Origin: Actinomycetes bacterium
GTDB taxonomy: Bacteria > Actinomycetota > Acidimicrobiia > Spongiisociales > UBA5794
Reading direction: 5' to 3'
Assembly: GCA_024640745.1 (NCBI GenBank)
Contig: JAHEEL010000132.1
Span: 1-6,352 of the forward strand
Length of the DNA: 6,352 bases
Within the stretch, counting starts at the first letter, position 1; each line of letters opens with the position of its first letter. This document shows positions 1 to 6,119 of this stretch, piece by piece. Both the position numbers and the translations under genes were made by a program. The notes beneath the pieces are model-generated. The model ran no database searches. It was not told the origin of the DNA and saw only the letters and a list, made by a program, of their open reading frames with translations.

Positions 1-60
1 TTCTGCGACGAACTCGGCTTCAGCCGTATCAAGGAACGGCCGGAGCGCTGGATCGACTGA
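1..60 (+). CDS. C-terminal end of an unidentified protein (partial)
   Basis: The first base opens an in-frame reading of 19 codons ending in TGA at 58-60. The peptide (LGFSRIKERPERWID at its end) is soluble, charged and rich in Arg and Glu. Codon use matches the genes around it, with G or C at nearly every third position, which supports real coding. The gene starts outside the window. It runs toward the lipoprotein gene on the other strand; the two stop codons are 19 bases apart. The fragment is too short to name a family. Confidence 0.6.
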   Translation, partial: FCDELGFSRIKERPERWID

Positions 61-63
61 AGC

Positions 64-76
64 GCCGATGATCGGC
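64..76. terminator. small inverted repeat between convergent stop codons
   Basis: GCCGAT at 64-69 and ATCGGC at 71-76 are perfect reverse complements around a single G at 70. As RNA this could fold into a 5-bp stem (GCCGA/TCGGC) with a 3-nt loop on either strand. It lies in the 19-base gap between two convergent genes, where a shared terminator is expected. There is no T-run on either side, so it is at best a weak or factor-assisted terminator. Confidence 0.3.
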
Positions 77-79
77 AGA

Positions 80-850
80 CTACGGCGTGGCCGCGCGCCG
101 GTACTGCAGAGTGCGAGTGCCCTCAGCGTCGAATATCTCGAGCGTGCCGGCGTCGACGCGGTAGGTGTCGGCCTCGCCGAGCAACATGAGATAGCGTGTC
201 TCCTGATTGCCAACCTCGGCATCGGCGCACGCCATCAGGGTCGCAGCGATGGGACCGATCTCGATGGACCCGTCGTCGGTCGCCCAGGTGCCGCTGTAGG
301 AGTTGCAGCCTCCGTTTCCCGTGAGCGTGCCGTCCTCAGCGAAGACCGCCGTCACCGCAACGTCGATCACCGCAGATTGGAAGCCGCCGGTCCCGTTGTT
401 GTAGGCGAGCAGATCCCACGCAGTGTCGGCGAGATCCTGGGAGATAGCGACGAACACCAGCACCGATGTCTCGCCGGACAAGAGAGTCAATTGCTCGTCT
501 TCGATGGACCAGGTATCGACGGTGGCGAGGGCCGCCAAGTACGCCGCTTCCTGATCCATCACGCCCTCCTCGCCGCAGAACATCTCCGTTGAGGCGAGCG
601 GACCGAACGTGATGGATGAACCATCGATCTCGTACGGACCGAAGTAGCGGTTGCAGGACGCGTTCCCCGAAACCTGGCCATCGTCGAACGCGAGCGTGGG
701 GATCGTGATCGGCGTCGCCATCGTGCCGTCGGGGCCGGCGAATTCGATCAATTGCCACGGATGGTCGGTCGGCATGGTGTCTCCACTCGAACTGCACGCT
801 GCGGTGAGCAGCGCGATTGGCAGGACGAACACGGCGATTCTCTTGAGCAT
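80..850 (-). CDS. secreted lipoprotein with two META (HslJ-like) domains
   Basis: A 256-residue protein. The N-terminus has Lys-Arg, then a hydrophobic stretch (about 5-18) and a lipobox LTAAC with Cys19, so it is probably exported and lipid-anchored on the outer face of the membrane. Two META-type domains follow, about 30-135 and 140-253. Each opens with a Trp (W32, W145) and carries the family's GN..CN.Y signature (GNASCNRY 62-69, GNGGCNSY 178-185), then a G(P/I)-type strand ending in Cys (C92, C208). This gives one Cys pair per domain. META domains occur in E. coli HslJ and in many secreted proteins of unknown biochemical role, so no reaction is assigned. The ATG at 848-850 is chosen because the signal peptide starts directly there; there is no clear Shine-Dalgarno. 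It is transcribed divergently from the ABC exporter 104 bases away. Confidence 0.88.
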   Translation of the reverse strand: MLKRIAVFVLPIALLTAACSSSGDTMPTDHPWQLIEFAGPDGTMATPITIPTLAFDDGQVSGNASCNRYFGPYEIDGSSITFGPLASTEMFCGEEGVMDQEAAYLAALATVDTWSIEDEQLTLLSGETSVLVFVAISQDLADTAWDLLAYNNGTGGFQSAVIDVAVTAVFAEDGTLTGNGGCNSYSGTWATDDGSIEIGPIAATLMACADAEVGNQETRYLMLLGEADTYRVDAGTLEIFDAEGTRTLQYRRAATP

Positions 851-954
851 GACGGTGAGACGCTAGCGCACGCTCATCCGGTTCCTGCGCCTCCTTCCGC
901 GTGGCGCAACGGTCGGCTTTGTGCCAATCTTCGCAGGGGAGGAGGGAAGTCTCC
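851..954. promoter_or_regulatory. divergent intergenic region, lipoprotein (-) and ABC exporter (+)
   Basis: The gap must hold promoters for both genes. On the - strand a TANNNT box, TAGCGT (860-865), sits 9 bases before the lipoprotein ATG. With the lack of a Shine-Dalgarno this allows a leaderless or nearly leaderless message, but the box is weak and sits in a small CGCTAGCG palindrome (861-868). On the + strand CAATCT at 925-930 is the best -10-like hexamer, with no good -35. Neither call is firm. Confidence 0.3.
940..945 (+). promoter_or_regulatory. ribosome binding site deciding the ATPase start
   Basis: AGGAGG is followed by 9 bases and the ATG at 955. An in-frame GTG at 901 would add 18 residues. 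This strong site, and the fact that the ABC domain begins immediately after the ATG (MAVVSVDNLTKRYG), make 955 the preferred start. Confidence 0.85.
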
Positions 955-1851
955 ATGGCGGTCGTATCGGTCGACAACCTCACGAAGCGCTACGGCGACG
1001 TGGAAGCGGTGCGCGGCGTCCGCTTCGAGATCGAAGAGGGCGAGGTCTTCGCGCTGCTCGGGCCGAACGGCGCCGGCAAGACCACGATCGTCGAGATCCT
1101 CGAGGGCTATCGCGGACGCACCGGCGGCGACGCCCAGGTGCTCGGGTTCGATCCGTCCGAGAACCAGCGGGATTTCAAGGAGCGTATCGGAATCGTGCTG
1201 CAGGAGTCGTCGGTCGAGCGCGAGCTGTCCGTTCGCGAGGCCATCGACACCTACGGCCGGGTCTACCCCAAACGCCTCGACACCGGCGACCTCATCGGCA
1301 TCGTCGGACTCGACGAGAAGGCCGACGCTCGGGTGAAGACGCTCTCCGGCGGTCAGAAGCGCCGCCTCGAGGTCGCCCTCGGCATCGTCGGTGACCCTGA
1401 TCTCATCTTCCTCGACGAACCAACCACGGGATTCGACCCGTCGGCGCGGCGACAGGCGTGGGAGGTGATCGGCAACCTCACCGATCTCGGGAAGACGATT
1501 CTGCTCACCACCCACTACATGGACGAAGCGCAGAACCTCGCCGACCGGGTGGCGGTGATCGACCACGGGCTGATCGTGGCGGAAGGCACGCCGGACACCC
1601 TGGGCGGGCGTGCAACGGCCCGCACCGAGGTGCGGTTCATCCTCGTCGAGCAGTCTCCGGACATCCTCCCGGTCGAGCCGACGACGATCGACGGGAGCAC
1701 GGTCGAGTACCACACCGACGACCCAACGACCCTGCTGCACACCCTCACCGGCTGGGCGATCGAGCGGGGGATCGTCCTGCAGGGATTGGCCGTGACGCGC
1801 CCATCGCTCGAGGACATCTACCTCGCACTCACCGATGGAGATGCGCCATGA
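955..1851 (+). CDS. ABC transporter ATP-binding protein, DrrA/ABC-2 exporter type
   Basis: A 298-residue ATPase that should power an exporter from the cytoplasmic face of the membrane. All catalytic motifs are present: Walker A GPNGAGKT (36-43), Q-loop Gln83, signature LSGGQ (130-134), Walker B LIFLDE (150-155), D-loop region GFDP (159-162) and H-switch His187. After the nucleotide-binding domain (about 3-220) there is an accessory domain ending in PSLEDIYLALT (283-293), the tail typical of DrrA-like drug-export ATPases. The stop overlaps the permease start (ATGA, 1848-1851), so the two are translationally coupled in one operon. Length and motif order are normal for the family. The substrate cannot be read from the sequence; drug or lipid export is common among relatives. 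Confidence 0.95.
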   Translation: MAVVSVDNLTKRYGDVEAVRGVRFEIEEGEVFALLGPNGAGKTTIVEILEGYRGRTGGDAQVLGFDPSENQRDFKERIGIVLQESSVERELSVREAIDTYGRVYPKRLDTGDLIGIVGLDEKADARVKTLSGGQKRRLEVALGIVGDPDLIFLDEPTTGFDPSARRQAWEVIGNLTDLGKTILLTTHYMDEAQNLADRVAVIDHGLIVAEGTPDTLGGRATARTEVRFILVEQSPDILPVEPTTIDGSTVEYHTDDPTTLLHTLTGWAIERGIVLQGLAVTRPSLEDIYLALTDGDAP

Positions 1852-2675
1852 AGCGGCCATCGGCGCTCTCGTTGCTCTGGTACCAAGCCGTCTACGAATG
1901 GCGCATCTTCTGGCGCACGCCGATTTCGGCGTTCTTCACGATCTTCTTTCCGCTGCTGATCTATGTGGTGTTCTCCGCCGTCTTCGGGAATCAGGACATC
2001 GACTATCTCGGGATCACCACGGCCCAGTTCTATGCACCGTCGCTTGCCGTGTTCTCTGCCGTCTCGGCGACGTACACCAACATCTCGATCACGACGGCCT
2101 ATCAGCGCGACGAGGGAATCCTGAAGCGAGTGCGAGGCACCCCCTTGCCCGCATGGATCTTCCTCGGAGGGAAGATCCTGTCGTCGATCATGATCGCGCT
2201 GATCGGCACGTTGATCATGCTTGCTGTGGGCGCCGGGTTCTTCGGTCTCCAGTTCTATGCCGAGACGGTGGCGATTCTGGTGGTGGTGTTCTTCGTCGGC
2301 GTCGCCGCTTTTGCCTCCCTCGGGCTCCTGGTCGCCGCTGTTGCGCCGTCGGGACAGGCGGCGACCGCGATCGCGAACGCAACCCTGCTCCCCCTGGCCT
2401 TCGTCTCCGGGGTGTTCATCATCCCCGGCGAAGACCCCCCGGCATGGCTCGACGCCGTGTCAAACTTCTTCCCGCTGAGCCACTTCGTAGAGCCGTTCCG
2501 TGCCGCCTTCACACCCCCGGTGATGCGGCCGGACATCCAGTGGACGGATCTCGCGTACCTCGTGCTGTGGGGGTTCGTGGCCCTCGTGCTCGCCATCCGG
2601 TGGTTCCGCTGGGAGCCATCGACGGGCGGTGGCGGTCGGACAAGCCGCCGGAAAGCGGAGCCGGCGGCCGGTTGA
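1848..2675 (+). CDS. ABC-2 type permease, partner of the upstream ATPase
   Basis: A 275-residue integral membrane protein with about six hydrophobic segments (roughly 26-46, 60-82, 108-132, 139-162, 173-193 and 234-252). The cytoplasmic stretch RDEGILKRVRGTPLPAWIFLGGK (split around residues 87-109) is the ABC-2 permease motif after TM2, as in DrrB-type exporters; PSGQAATAIANATLLPLAFVSG (about 167-188) also fits this class. The start ATG overlaps the ATPase stop by four bases and has GGAG (1837-1840) seven bases upstream, inside the ATPase gene. The C-terminal tail (about 255-275) is Gly- and Arg/Lys-rich and probably cytoplasmic. Its last codons also encode a strong GC hairpin (2644-2668). 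It ends four bases from the stop of the next, convergent operon. Confidence 0.93.
   Translation: MKRPSALSLLWYQAVYEWRIFWRTPISAFFTIFFPLLIYVVFSAVFGNQDIDYLGITTAQFYAPSLAVFSAVSATYTNISITTAYQRDEGILKRVRGTPLPAWIFLGGKILSSIMIALIGTLIMLAVGAGFFGLQFYAETVAILVVVFFVGVAAFASLGLLVAAVAPSGQAATAIANATLLPLAFVSGVFIIPGEDPPAWLDAVSNFFPLSHFVEPFRAAFTPPVMRPDIQWTDLAYLVLWGFVALVLAIRWFRWEPSTGGGGRTSRRKAEPAAG
2644..2668. terminator. GC-rich hairpin at the tail-to-tail junction of two exporter operons
   Basis: GCCGCCGG at 2644-2651 and CCGGCGGC at 2661-2668 are perfect 8-bp inverted arms around a 9-base loop. The element lies in the last codons of the + permease and starts 11 bases beyond the stop codon of the - permease. It has no T-run after it on the + strand and only TTGT on the - strand. 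A terminator of the - operon, or a two-way roadblock, is plausible. Coding constraint at a GC-rich end could also produce it by chance. Confidence 0.4.
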
Positions 2676-2679
2676 CGGG

Positions 2680-3504
2680 TCAGGTCTCGGAGGCGACGCC
2701 GAGGAGCCGCTCTCGCTTGAGCTTCCCCGCTCCTCTGATCGACAGCAGGATCGCGATGACCCACGCAATCCCTCCTATCAAGACCGCCGAGGAGCCGGGT
2801 GTCGAGATCACCCGGGCTGAGACGGCGTAGGAGAGAATGATGACCGGCAGCGTCACGAGGCTCGATGACTGTTGCGCCGCTGCCGCCGAGCGCATCCTCG
2901 CCGACATCCTCAGCACGATCGAGATCGCAACTGCGATGAACGGCGGTATGACCCACAGGATCAGGAAGAACCACCCGGTCGTGGGAAAGAACCATCCCCC
3001 CATCTCGGACCCAAGCGTCGCGTTCACGACGAGGGAGTAGAGGGAGAAGCCGACGATCGTGGCCAGATAGCCCGGGATCAGACTTGCGATCAGCTTCCCG
3101 TAGTAGATCTCGCGCGTCGTGAGCGGGCTGTGGGCGAGGAACTCGCCGGTGCCGCGCTCCCGTTCACCGACGATCGCGTTCGACGCCACCGCCACGGAGA
3201 TCGTCAGCGGAACGATGATCGCGATGGGCGCCAACATGTAGACGGCGATCACGTAGGCCGCCTGCGCTGTCGGGCTATCCGTGGGGCTCGACTCGGCGAT
3301 GCTGTCCGGAAGGTTCCCGACGATGCTGGTCACCTGGTCGGCGAAGGGCGTGTCGGCGATGGTGCCCACCACGCTGAGCGTGATGAACGGGATCACGACG
3401 AAGAACAACGCACCGAGGAGCGAGAGCGGGATCCAGTAGTCCTTGCTCTTGAACAACCGGCGCAAGTCGGCGCCCGCAATCGCCCGCACGTGATCCCAAC
3501 TCAT
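2680..3504 (-). CDS. ABC-2 type permease of the second exporter
   Basis: A 274-residue membrane protein with about six hydrophobic segments (roughly 26-48, 86-112, 138-162, 176-198, 215-234 and 238-256). The first external loop (about 49-85) is long and acidic. The stretch IVGERERGTGEFLAHSPLTT (111-130) followed by REIYYGKL is the hallmark of NatB/YhaP-like ABC-2 permeases, so this is a different branch from the + strand permease. The ATG at 3502-3504 overlaps the ATPase stop by four bases and is preceded by GGGAGG (3512-3517) with seven bases of spacing. The same frame is open far upstream, but that part lies over the ATPase gene and shows no membrane or ABC features. It presumably forms the membrane part of the exporter; substrate unknown. 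Confidence 0.93.
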   Translation of the reverse strand: MSWDHVRAIAGADLRRLFKSKDYWIPLSLLGALFFVVIPFITLSVVGTIADTPFADQVTSIVGNLPDSIAESSPTDSPTAQAAYVIAVYMLAPIAIIVPLTISVAVASNAIVGERERGTGEFLAHSPLTTREIYYGKLIASLIPGYLATIVGFSLYSLVVNATLGSEMGGWFFPTTGWFFLILWVIPPFIAVAISIVLRMSARMRSAAAAQQSSSLVTLPVIILSYAVSARVISTPGSSAVLIGGIAWVIAILLSIRGAGKLKRERLLGVASET

Positions 3505-4433
3505 GTCGTGGCCTCCCGGTGCGTACGCTGCATCTCGAAGTACAGCTCCTCGAGCGTGGCGCCGACCGGCTCGACCCGGGTGATTCGGGCCCCCTCGTTG
3601 ACCAGGTAGGTGACGAGGTCGGGCAGACGATCGAGGGTGTCGAGGGTCACCTGCACGGAGCCGTTCCACGAAACCGACACGACGCCATCGTGTCGTTCGA
3701 GGGACTGGAGCGCAGCCCGATTCTCGGCGTCTAGCACGACGACGGGATCGGAGAGGTACTCGCCGGCAAGCTTGGCCGGTTCTCCCGCGGCTTGTGCATG
3801 CCCCTTGTTCATCAGCACGACTTGGTCGGCGATTCCCTCGGCTTCGTGCAGGAGGTGGGTGCAGAGCACGATTGTTCGTCCCCGTCCGGCGAGCTCGCGA
3901 ATCAGGGCGAGCACATTGCGGGCCGATTCGGGGTCGAGGCCGGCGGTCGGCTCGTCGAGCAGGAGCACCTCCGGGTCGTGAATGACGGCCCGGGAGAGCG
4001 CGAGTCGCGTCCGCATTCCGGTCGAGTAGCCGCCGACCTCTTGCAGGAGCGCGTCGTCGATCGCGAACCGCTCGGCGGCCTCGTACGCCGCCTGCTCGGT
4101 CGACCCGAAGATCCGAGAGGCGAATGCGAGGTTCTCCCACCCGGTGAGCTGATCGTAGAACGCGGGTTTTGGCGGGACGATGCCGACACGGCGACGCACC
4201 TCATCCCCATCGAGCTTGGGATGGAGGCCGAGCACTTCGATGTCGCCACGGTCGGCAACGAGCGCGCCGGTGGTGAGGCGCACTGTGGTGGTCTTCCCGG
4301 CACCGTTCGGGCCGAGCAGAACCGTCACCGCGCCGGCCGGCGCGGCAAACGTGAGGGACTCGACGGCGCGAACGGAACCAAAGGCCTTTGAGACCGAGCC
4401 GAAACGAATTGCTGATTCCATCGGGATGTTCAT
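3501..4433 (-). CDS. ABC transporter ATP-binding protein of the second exporter
   Basis: A 310-residue ATPase. Walker A GPNGAGKT (41-48), Walker B VLLLDE (156-161) and H-switch His193 are intact. The signature is the YSTGM variant (136-140) instead of LSGGQ, which is common in ABC-2 export ATPases. The Q-loop is odd: where IVPQ is usual this protein reads IVPPKPAFYDQL, with Pro88 (CCA, one base from a Gln codon) in the Gln position. After about 220 a small C-terminal domain ends in ATLEELYFEMQR. The first ATG (4431-4433) is used; Met5 (4419-4421) is an alternative, and neither has a good Shine-Dalgarno. It heads the - strand operon, overlaps the permease by four bases, and is divergent from the SRAP gene. 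Function: ATP hydrolysis driving export by the downstream permease. Confidence 0.94.
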   Translation of the reverse strand: MNIPMESAIRFGSVSKAFGSVRAVESLTFAAPAGAVTVLLGPNGAGKTTTVRLTTGALVADRGDIEVLGLHPKLDGDEVRRRVGIVPPKPAFYDQLTGWENLAFASRIFGSTEQAAYEAAERFAIDDALLQEVGGYSTGMRTRLALSRAVIHDPEVLLLDEPTAGLDPESARNVLALIRELAGRGRTIVLCTHLLHEAEGIADQVVLMNKGHAQAAGEPAKLAGEYLSDPVVVLDAENRAALQSLERHDGVVSVSWNGSVQVTLDTLDRLPDLVTYLVNEGARITRVEPVGATLEELYFEMQRTHREATT

Positions 4434-4434
4434 C

Positions 4435-4447
4435 GGCGCACGGCGCC
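4435..4447 (-). promoter_or_regulatory. short hairpin just before the second ATPase start
   Basis: GGCGC (4435-4439) and GCGCC (4443-4447) are perfect 5-bp arms with a 3-base loop, ending one base before the ATPase ATG on the - strand. The only G-rich stretch near this start (GGGGCGCC) lies partly in the stem, so the fold could limit ribosome access. The stem is short and the region is very GC-rich, so chance is a real alternative. Confidence 0.25.
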
Positions 4448-4496
4448 CCGGAACTGAAGCGATTGCAGGTCAGCCGGAATAGGTTCTTGGTGCGCG

Positions 4497-4502
4497 TAGG
4501 AT
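4497..4502 (+). promoter_or_regulatory. -10 box of a probable leaderless promoter for the SRAP gene
   Basis: TAGGAT fits the TANNNT -10 pattern and ends six bases before the ATG at 4509, which places the transcript start at or next to the A of the start codon. No convincing Shine-Dalgarno is present (only AGG at 4498-4500, inside the box), and no clear -35 is visible. The rest of the 75-base divergent gap shows no other promoter-like element. Confidence 0.45.
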
Positions 4503-4508
4503 CGATGC

Positions 4509-5204
4509 ATGTGCGGACGATTCGTTCAGACCGAGGAAGCCGAGAACTACGGCTCGTATTTCTCCGTCGACGTCATCCAGACCGAAGAGGTGCTGCGATC
4601 CTGGAATGTGGCCCCAACCAAGCAGGTGTATGCGGTCGCGGAGCATGACGGGCAACGGCTGCTCGGCACCTTCGATTGGGGCCTCGTGCCTTTCTGGGCG
4701 AAGGATCGCAAGATCGGCGCCCGGCTGATCAACGCACGGCTGGAGACGGCCGGAGTGAAGCCCGCATTTCGGGACTCCTTCGCCGCTCGGCGGTGCATCA
4801 TCCCCGCCGACGGCTTCTACGAGTGGGAGCCGAAGGAGCGGGGCAAGCTGCCGCACTATTTCTACTCGCCGGATGGCCGGCCGCTCGCTCTCGCCGGGTT
4901 GTGGTCGTCGTGGACCGATCCGGATTCGGGTGATCGGGTGCGCACGTGCACGATCGTGACCGGGAAGCCGTCCGTCGTCGTTGCTCCGATCCACGATCGA
5001 ATGCCGGTGATTCTGGCGAAGTCGGCCTGGGATGCATGGCTGGACCCCGACAATCGCGACAAGGATGCGCTGGGAGCGCTCGTCGCGGGGCTGCCGGTCC
5101 CCGATCTCTCCGAGCACGCGGTCTCGACGCTCGTCAACCGGGTGGGCAACGACGTTCCCGAACTGATCGATCCCCTGGAGTCGGGAGCGGTCGAAGGCGG
5201 CTAG
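4509..5204 (+). CDS. yedK: SRAP-domain protein YedK/HMCES family, abasic-site shielding
   Basis: A 231-residue single-domain protein. Family knowledge: SRAP proteins bind single-stranded DNA and, after Met1 removal, Cys2 forms a thiazolidine cross-link with an abasic site, protecting it from error-prone processing and cleavage. All expected residues are visible: MCGRF with Cys2, WNVAPT (32-37), WGLVPFW (57-63), NARLE with Asn75 and Glu79, GFYEW with Glu105 (102-106), and IHDRMP with His162 (161-166). Asn75 and Glu105 have the same numbers as I recall for E. coli YedK, whose His is about 160. The late VSTLVNRVGNDVPELIDP (205-222) is also family-like. The start is fixed because Cys must follow Met directly. 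It stands alone, divergent from an exporter and convergent with the ABM gene. No LexA box is evident, so SOS control is not supported. Confidence 0.96.
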   Translation: MCGRFVQTEEAENYGSYFSVDVIQTEEVLRSWNVAPTKQVYAVAEHDGQRLLGTFDWGLVPFWAKDRKIGARLINARLETAGVKPAFRDSFAARRCIIPADGFYEWEPKERGKLPHYFYSPDGRPLALAGLWSSWTDPDSGDRVRTCTIVTGKPSVVVAPIHDRMPVILAKSAWDAWLDPDNRDKDALGALVAGLPVPDLSEHAVSTLVNRVGNDVPELIDPLESGAVEGG

Positions 5205-5225
5205 CGGTACGCGACGTCCCCGGAT

Positions 5226-6083
5226 TCAGCGCGTGAGCCAGTTCCTCAACCATTTCGTGACCCAGGGCATCAGCACGTAGGTGAGGGCCAGGATCCCAAG
5301 AACGTTGGACACGAATACACCCAGCACGAGGTTCATGCTGGGGGCCATCTCGCCGCGGACCAGCGTGATGACCAGGGACGTTGGGAAGAGGGCGATGAAG
5401 ACCGCGATCGACTGCTTCCACTTCTTCGGGCCTTGCGGACGGGACGGTTGAGCCGGGAACCAGCCCCCGAATCCGCCGACCACGTTGACCGTGCGATCGC
5501 CGTCGACGAGATGCTCGGTGAGGCTGAGCCAGTCGCTGCGCTCGTCGGATTCCAACCAGCGGTCGAGGTCGGCGCGAGACGCGAACGAAGCAACGATGAC
5601 GTGCTCGTCCTGGACGCCCTCGACCGGTTGGAGGAGCTCTGAACCGAGGAATCCCGGGAAGGCGCGCAGGCGGTCGTTCACGTCATCGTGGCGTTTGGCG
5701 AACTCGGTCCGGTTCGCCGGAGCGATGTGCTGGGAGAAGACCACCGTGACCGGTTCCGGTGCCGTTCGCAGCCCGGCGACTCGTTGTTCCCGCGCCGGTC
5801 CGTCGACGACGTGCTCCGCTTCAGCGATGAGTTCTGTGCGGCGATCCGACGTCAGCCAGCGATCGAGCTGTTCCACGGTTGCGAACGAGTAGACCGTTAC
5901 CCACTCGCCGGGATGTGAATCGGTCGGCGGCTGGATCTCAGAATCGAGGAATCCCTCGTACGACGCTGCGGCGGCTCGGATACGCTCGTTCCAGGCGCGG
6001 AACTCCTCCTCCCGGCCGGGGACCACACGCCGCGCAACGACGACGGTGGGCGATTGCGGCGATTGGTCCCGAGTGTCGGCCAT
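5226..6083 (-). CDS. membrane-anchored protein with two ABM-fold domains
   Basis: A 285-residue protein of the COG3224 kind (antibiotic biosynthesis monooxygenase superfamily). Two ABM domains lie at about 13-93 and 112-193 and repeat with a period of exactly 100 residues: GFLDSE 44-49 and GFLGSE 144-149, LDRWL 73-77 and 173-177, EH 90-91 and 190-191. A Pro/Lys-rich linker (about 208-223) leads to two transmembrane helices (about 225-243 and 250-272) and a basic tail, which suggests that the ABM part faces the cytoplasm. The ABM fold covers cofactor-free monooxygenases and heme-degrading enzymes, but the Asn, Trp and His used by IsdG-type heme oxygenases are absent at the aligned positions (Phe67 and Phe167 stand where Trp is expected), so no reaction is assigned. 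The ATG at 6081-6083 is the first and follows a TACGAT box. It is divergent from the FTR1 gene. Confidence 0.9.
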   Translation of the reverse strand: MADTRDQSPQSPTVVVARRVVPGREEEFRAWNERIRAAAASYEGFLDSEIQPPTDSHPGEWVTVYSFATVEQLDRWLTSDRRTELIAEAEHVVDGPAREQRVAGLRTAPEPVTVVFSQHIAPANRTEFAKRHDDVNDRLRAFPGFLGSELLQPVEGVQDEHVIVASFASRADLDRWLESDERSDWLSLTEHLVDGDRTVNVVGGFGGWFPAQPSRPQGPKKWKQSIAVFIALFPTSLVITLVRGEMAPSMNLVLGVFVSNVLGILALTYVLMPWVTKWLRNWLTR

Positions 6084-6089
6084 GCCGGA

Positions 6090-6095
6090 ATCGTA
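6090..6095 (-). promoter_or_regulatory. -10 box of a probable leaderless promoter for the ABM gene
   Basis: On the - strand TACGAT (TANNNT with the final AT also matching TATAAT) ends six bases before the ATG at 6083, the spacing expected when transcription starts on the start codon. There is no Shine-Dalgarno before this ATG. No good -35 hexamer is seen. The 24-bp dyad lies about 24 bases further upstream, where a bound regulator would touch the -35 region. Confidence 0.45.
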
Positions 6096-6119
6096 GGCAG
6101 ACCGCGCCTAGCTCCTCTA

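Noticed and set aside
68..592. Open frame on the + strand opposite the META lipoprotein
   Set aside because: It has no recognisable motif and overlaps a lipoprotein with a signal peptide and two recognisable domains.
901..954. GTG at 901 as the start of the first ABC ATPase
   Set aside because: It would add 18 residues with no family similarity; the AGGAGG site and the domain boundary favour ATG at 955.
874..1860. Long open frame on the - strand under the first ABC ATPase
   Set aside because: Its product is Arg/Asp/Val-rich with no domain, and it is fully antisense to a gene with all ABC motifs. GC-rich codon bias on the + strand opens such frames.
3505..4140. N-terminal extension of the second permease frame, suggesting a longer fusion protein
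   Set aside because: The extension lies out of frame over the ABC ATPase, is Arg-rich with no domain, and the permease has its own ATG with GGGAGG at seven bases.
4477..4486. GAATAGGTTC as a LexA/SOS box before the SRAP gene
   Set aside because: The half-sites are two bases apart instead of four, and the left one ends in T, so it does not fit GAAC-N4-GTTC.
5205..5225. Hairpin terminator between the SRAP and ABM stop codons
   Set aside because: Only three contiguous base pairs plus a mismatched extension (5206-5220) can form, with no T-run, which is too weak to call.
5505..6047. Classical IsdG-type heme oxygenase activity for the ABM domains
   Set aside because: Aligning on the LDRWL.SD block puts Phe at the catalytic Trp position and no Asn or His at the other two sites, in both domains.
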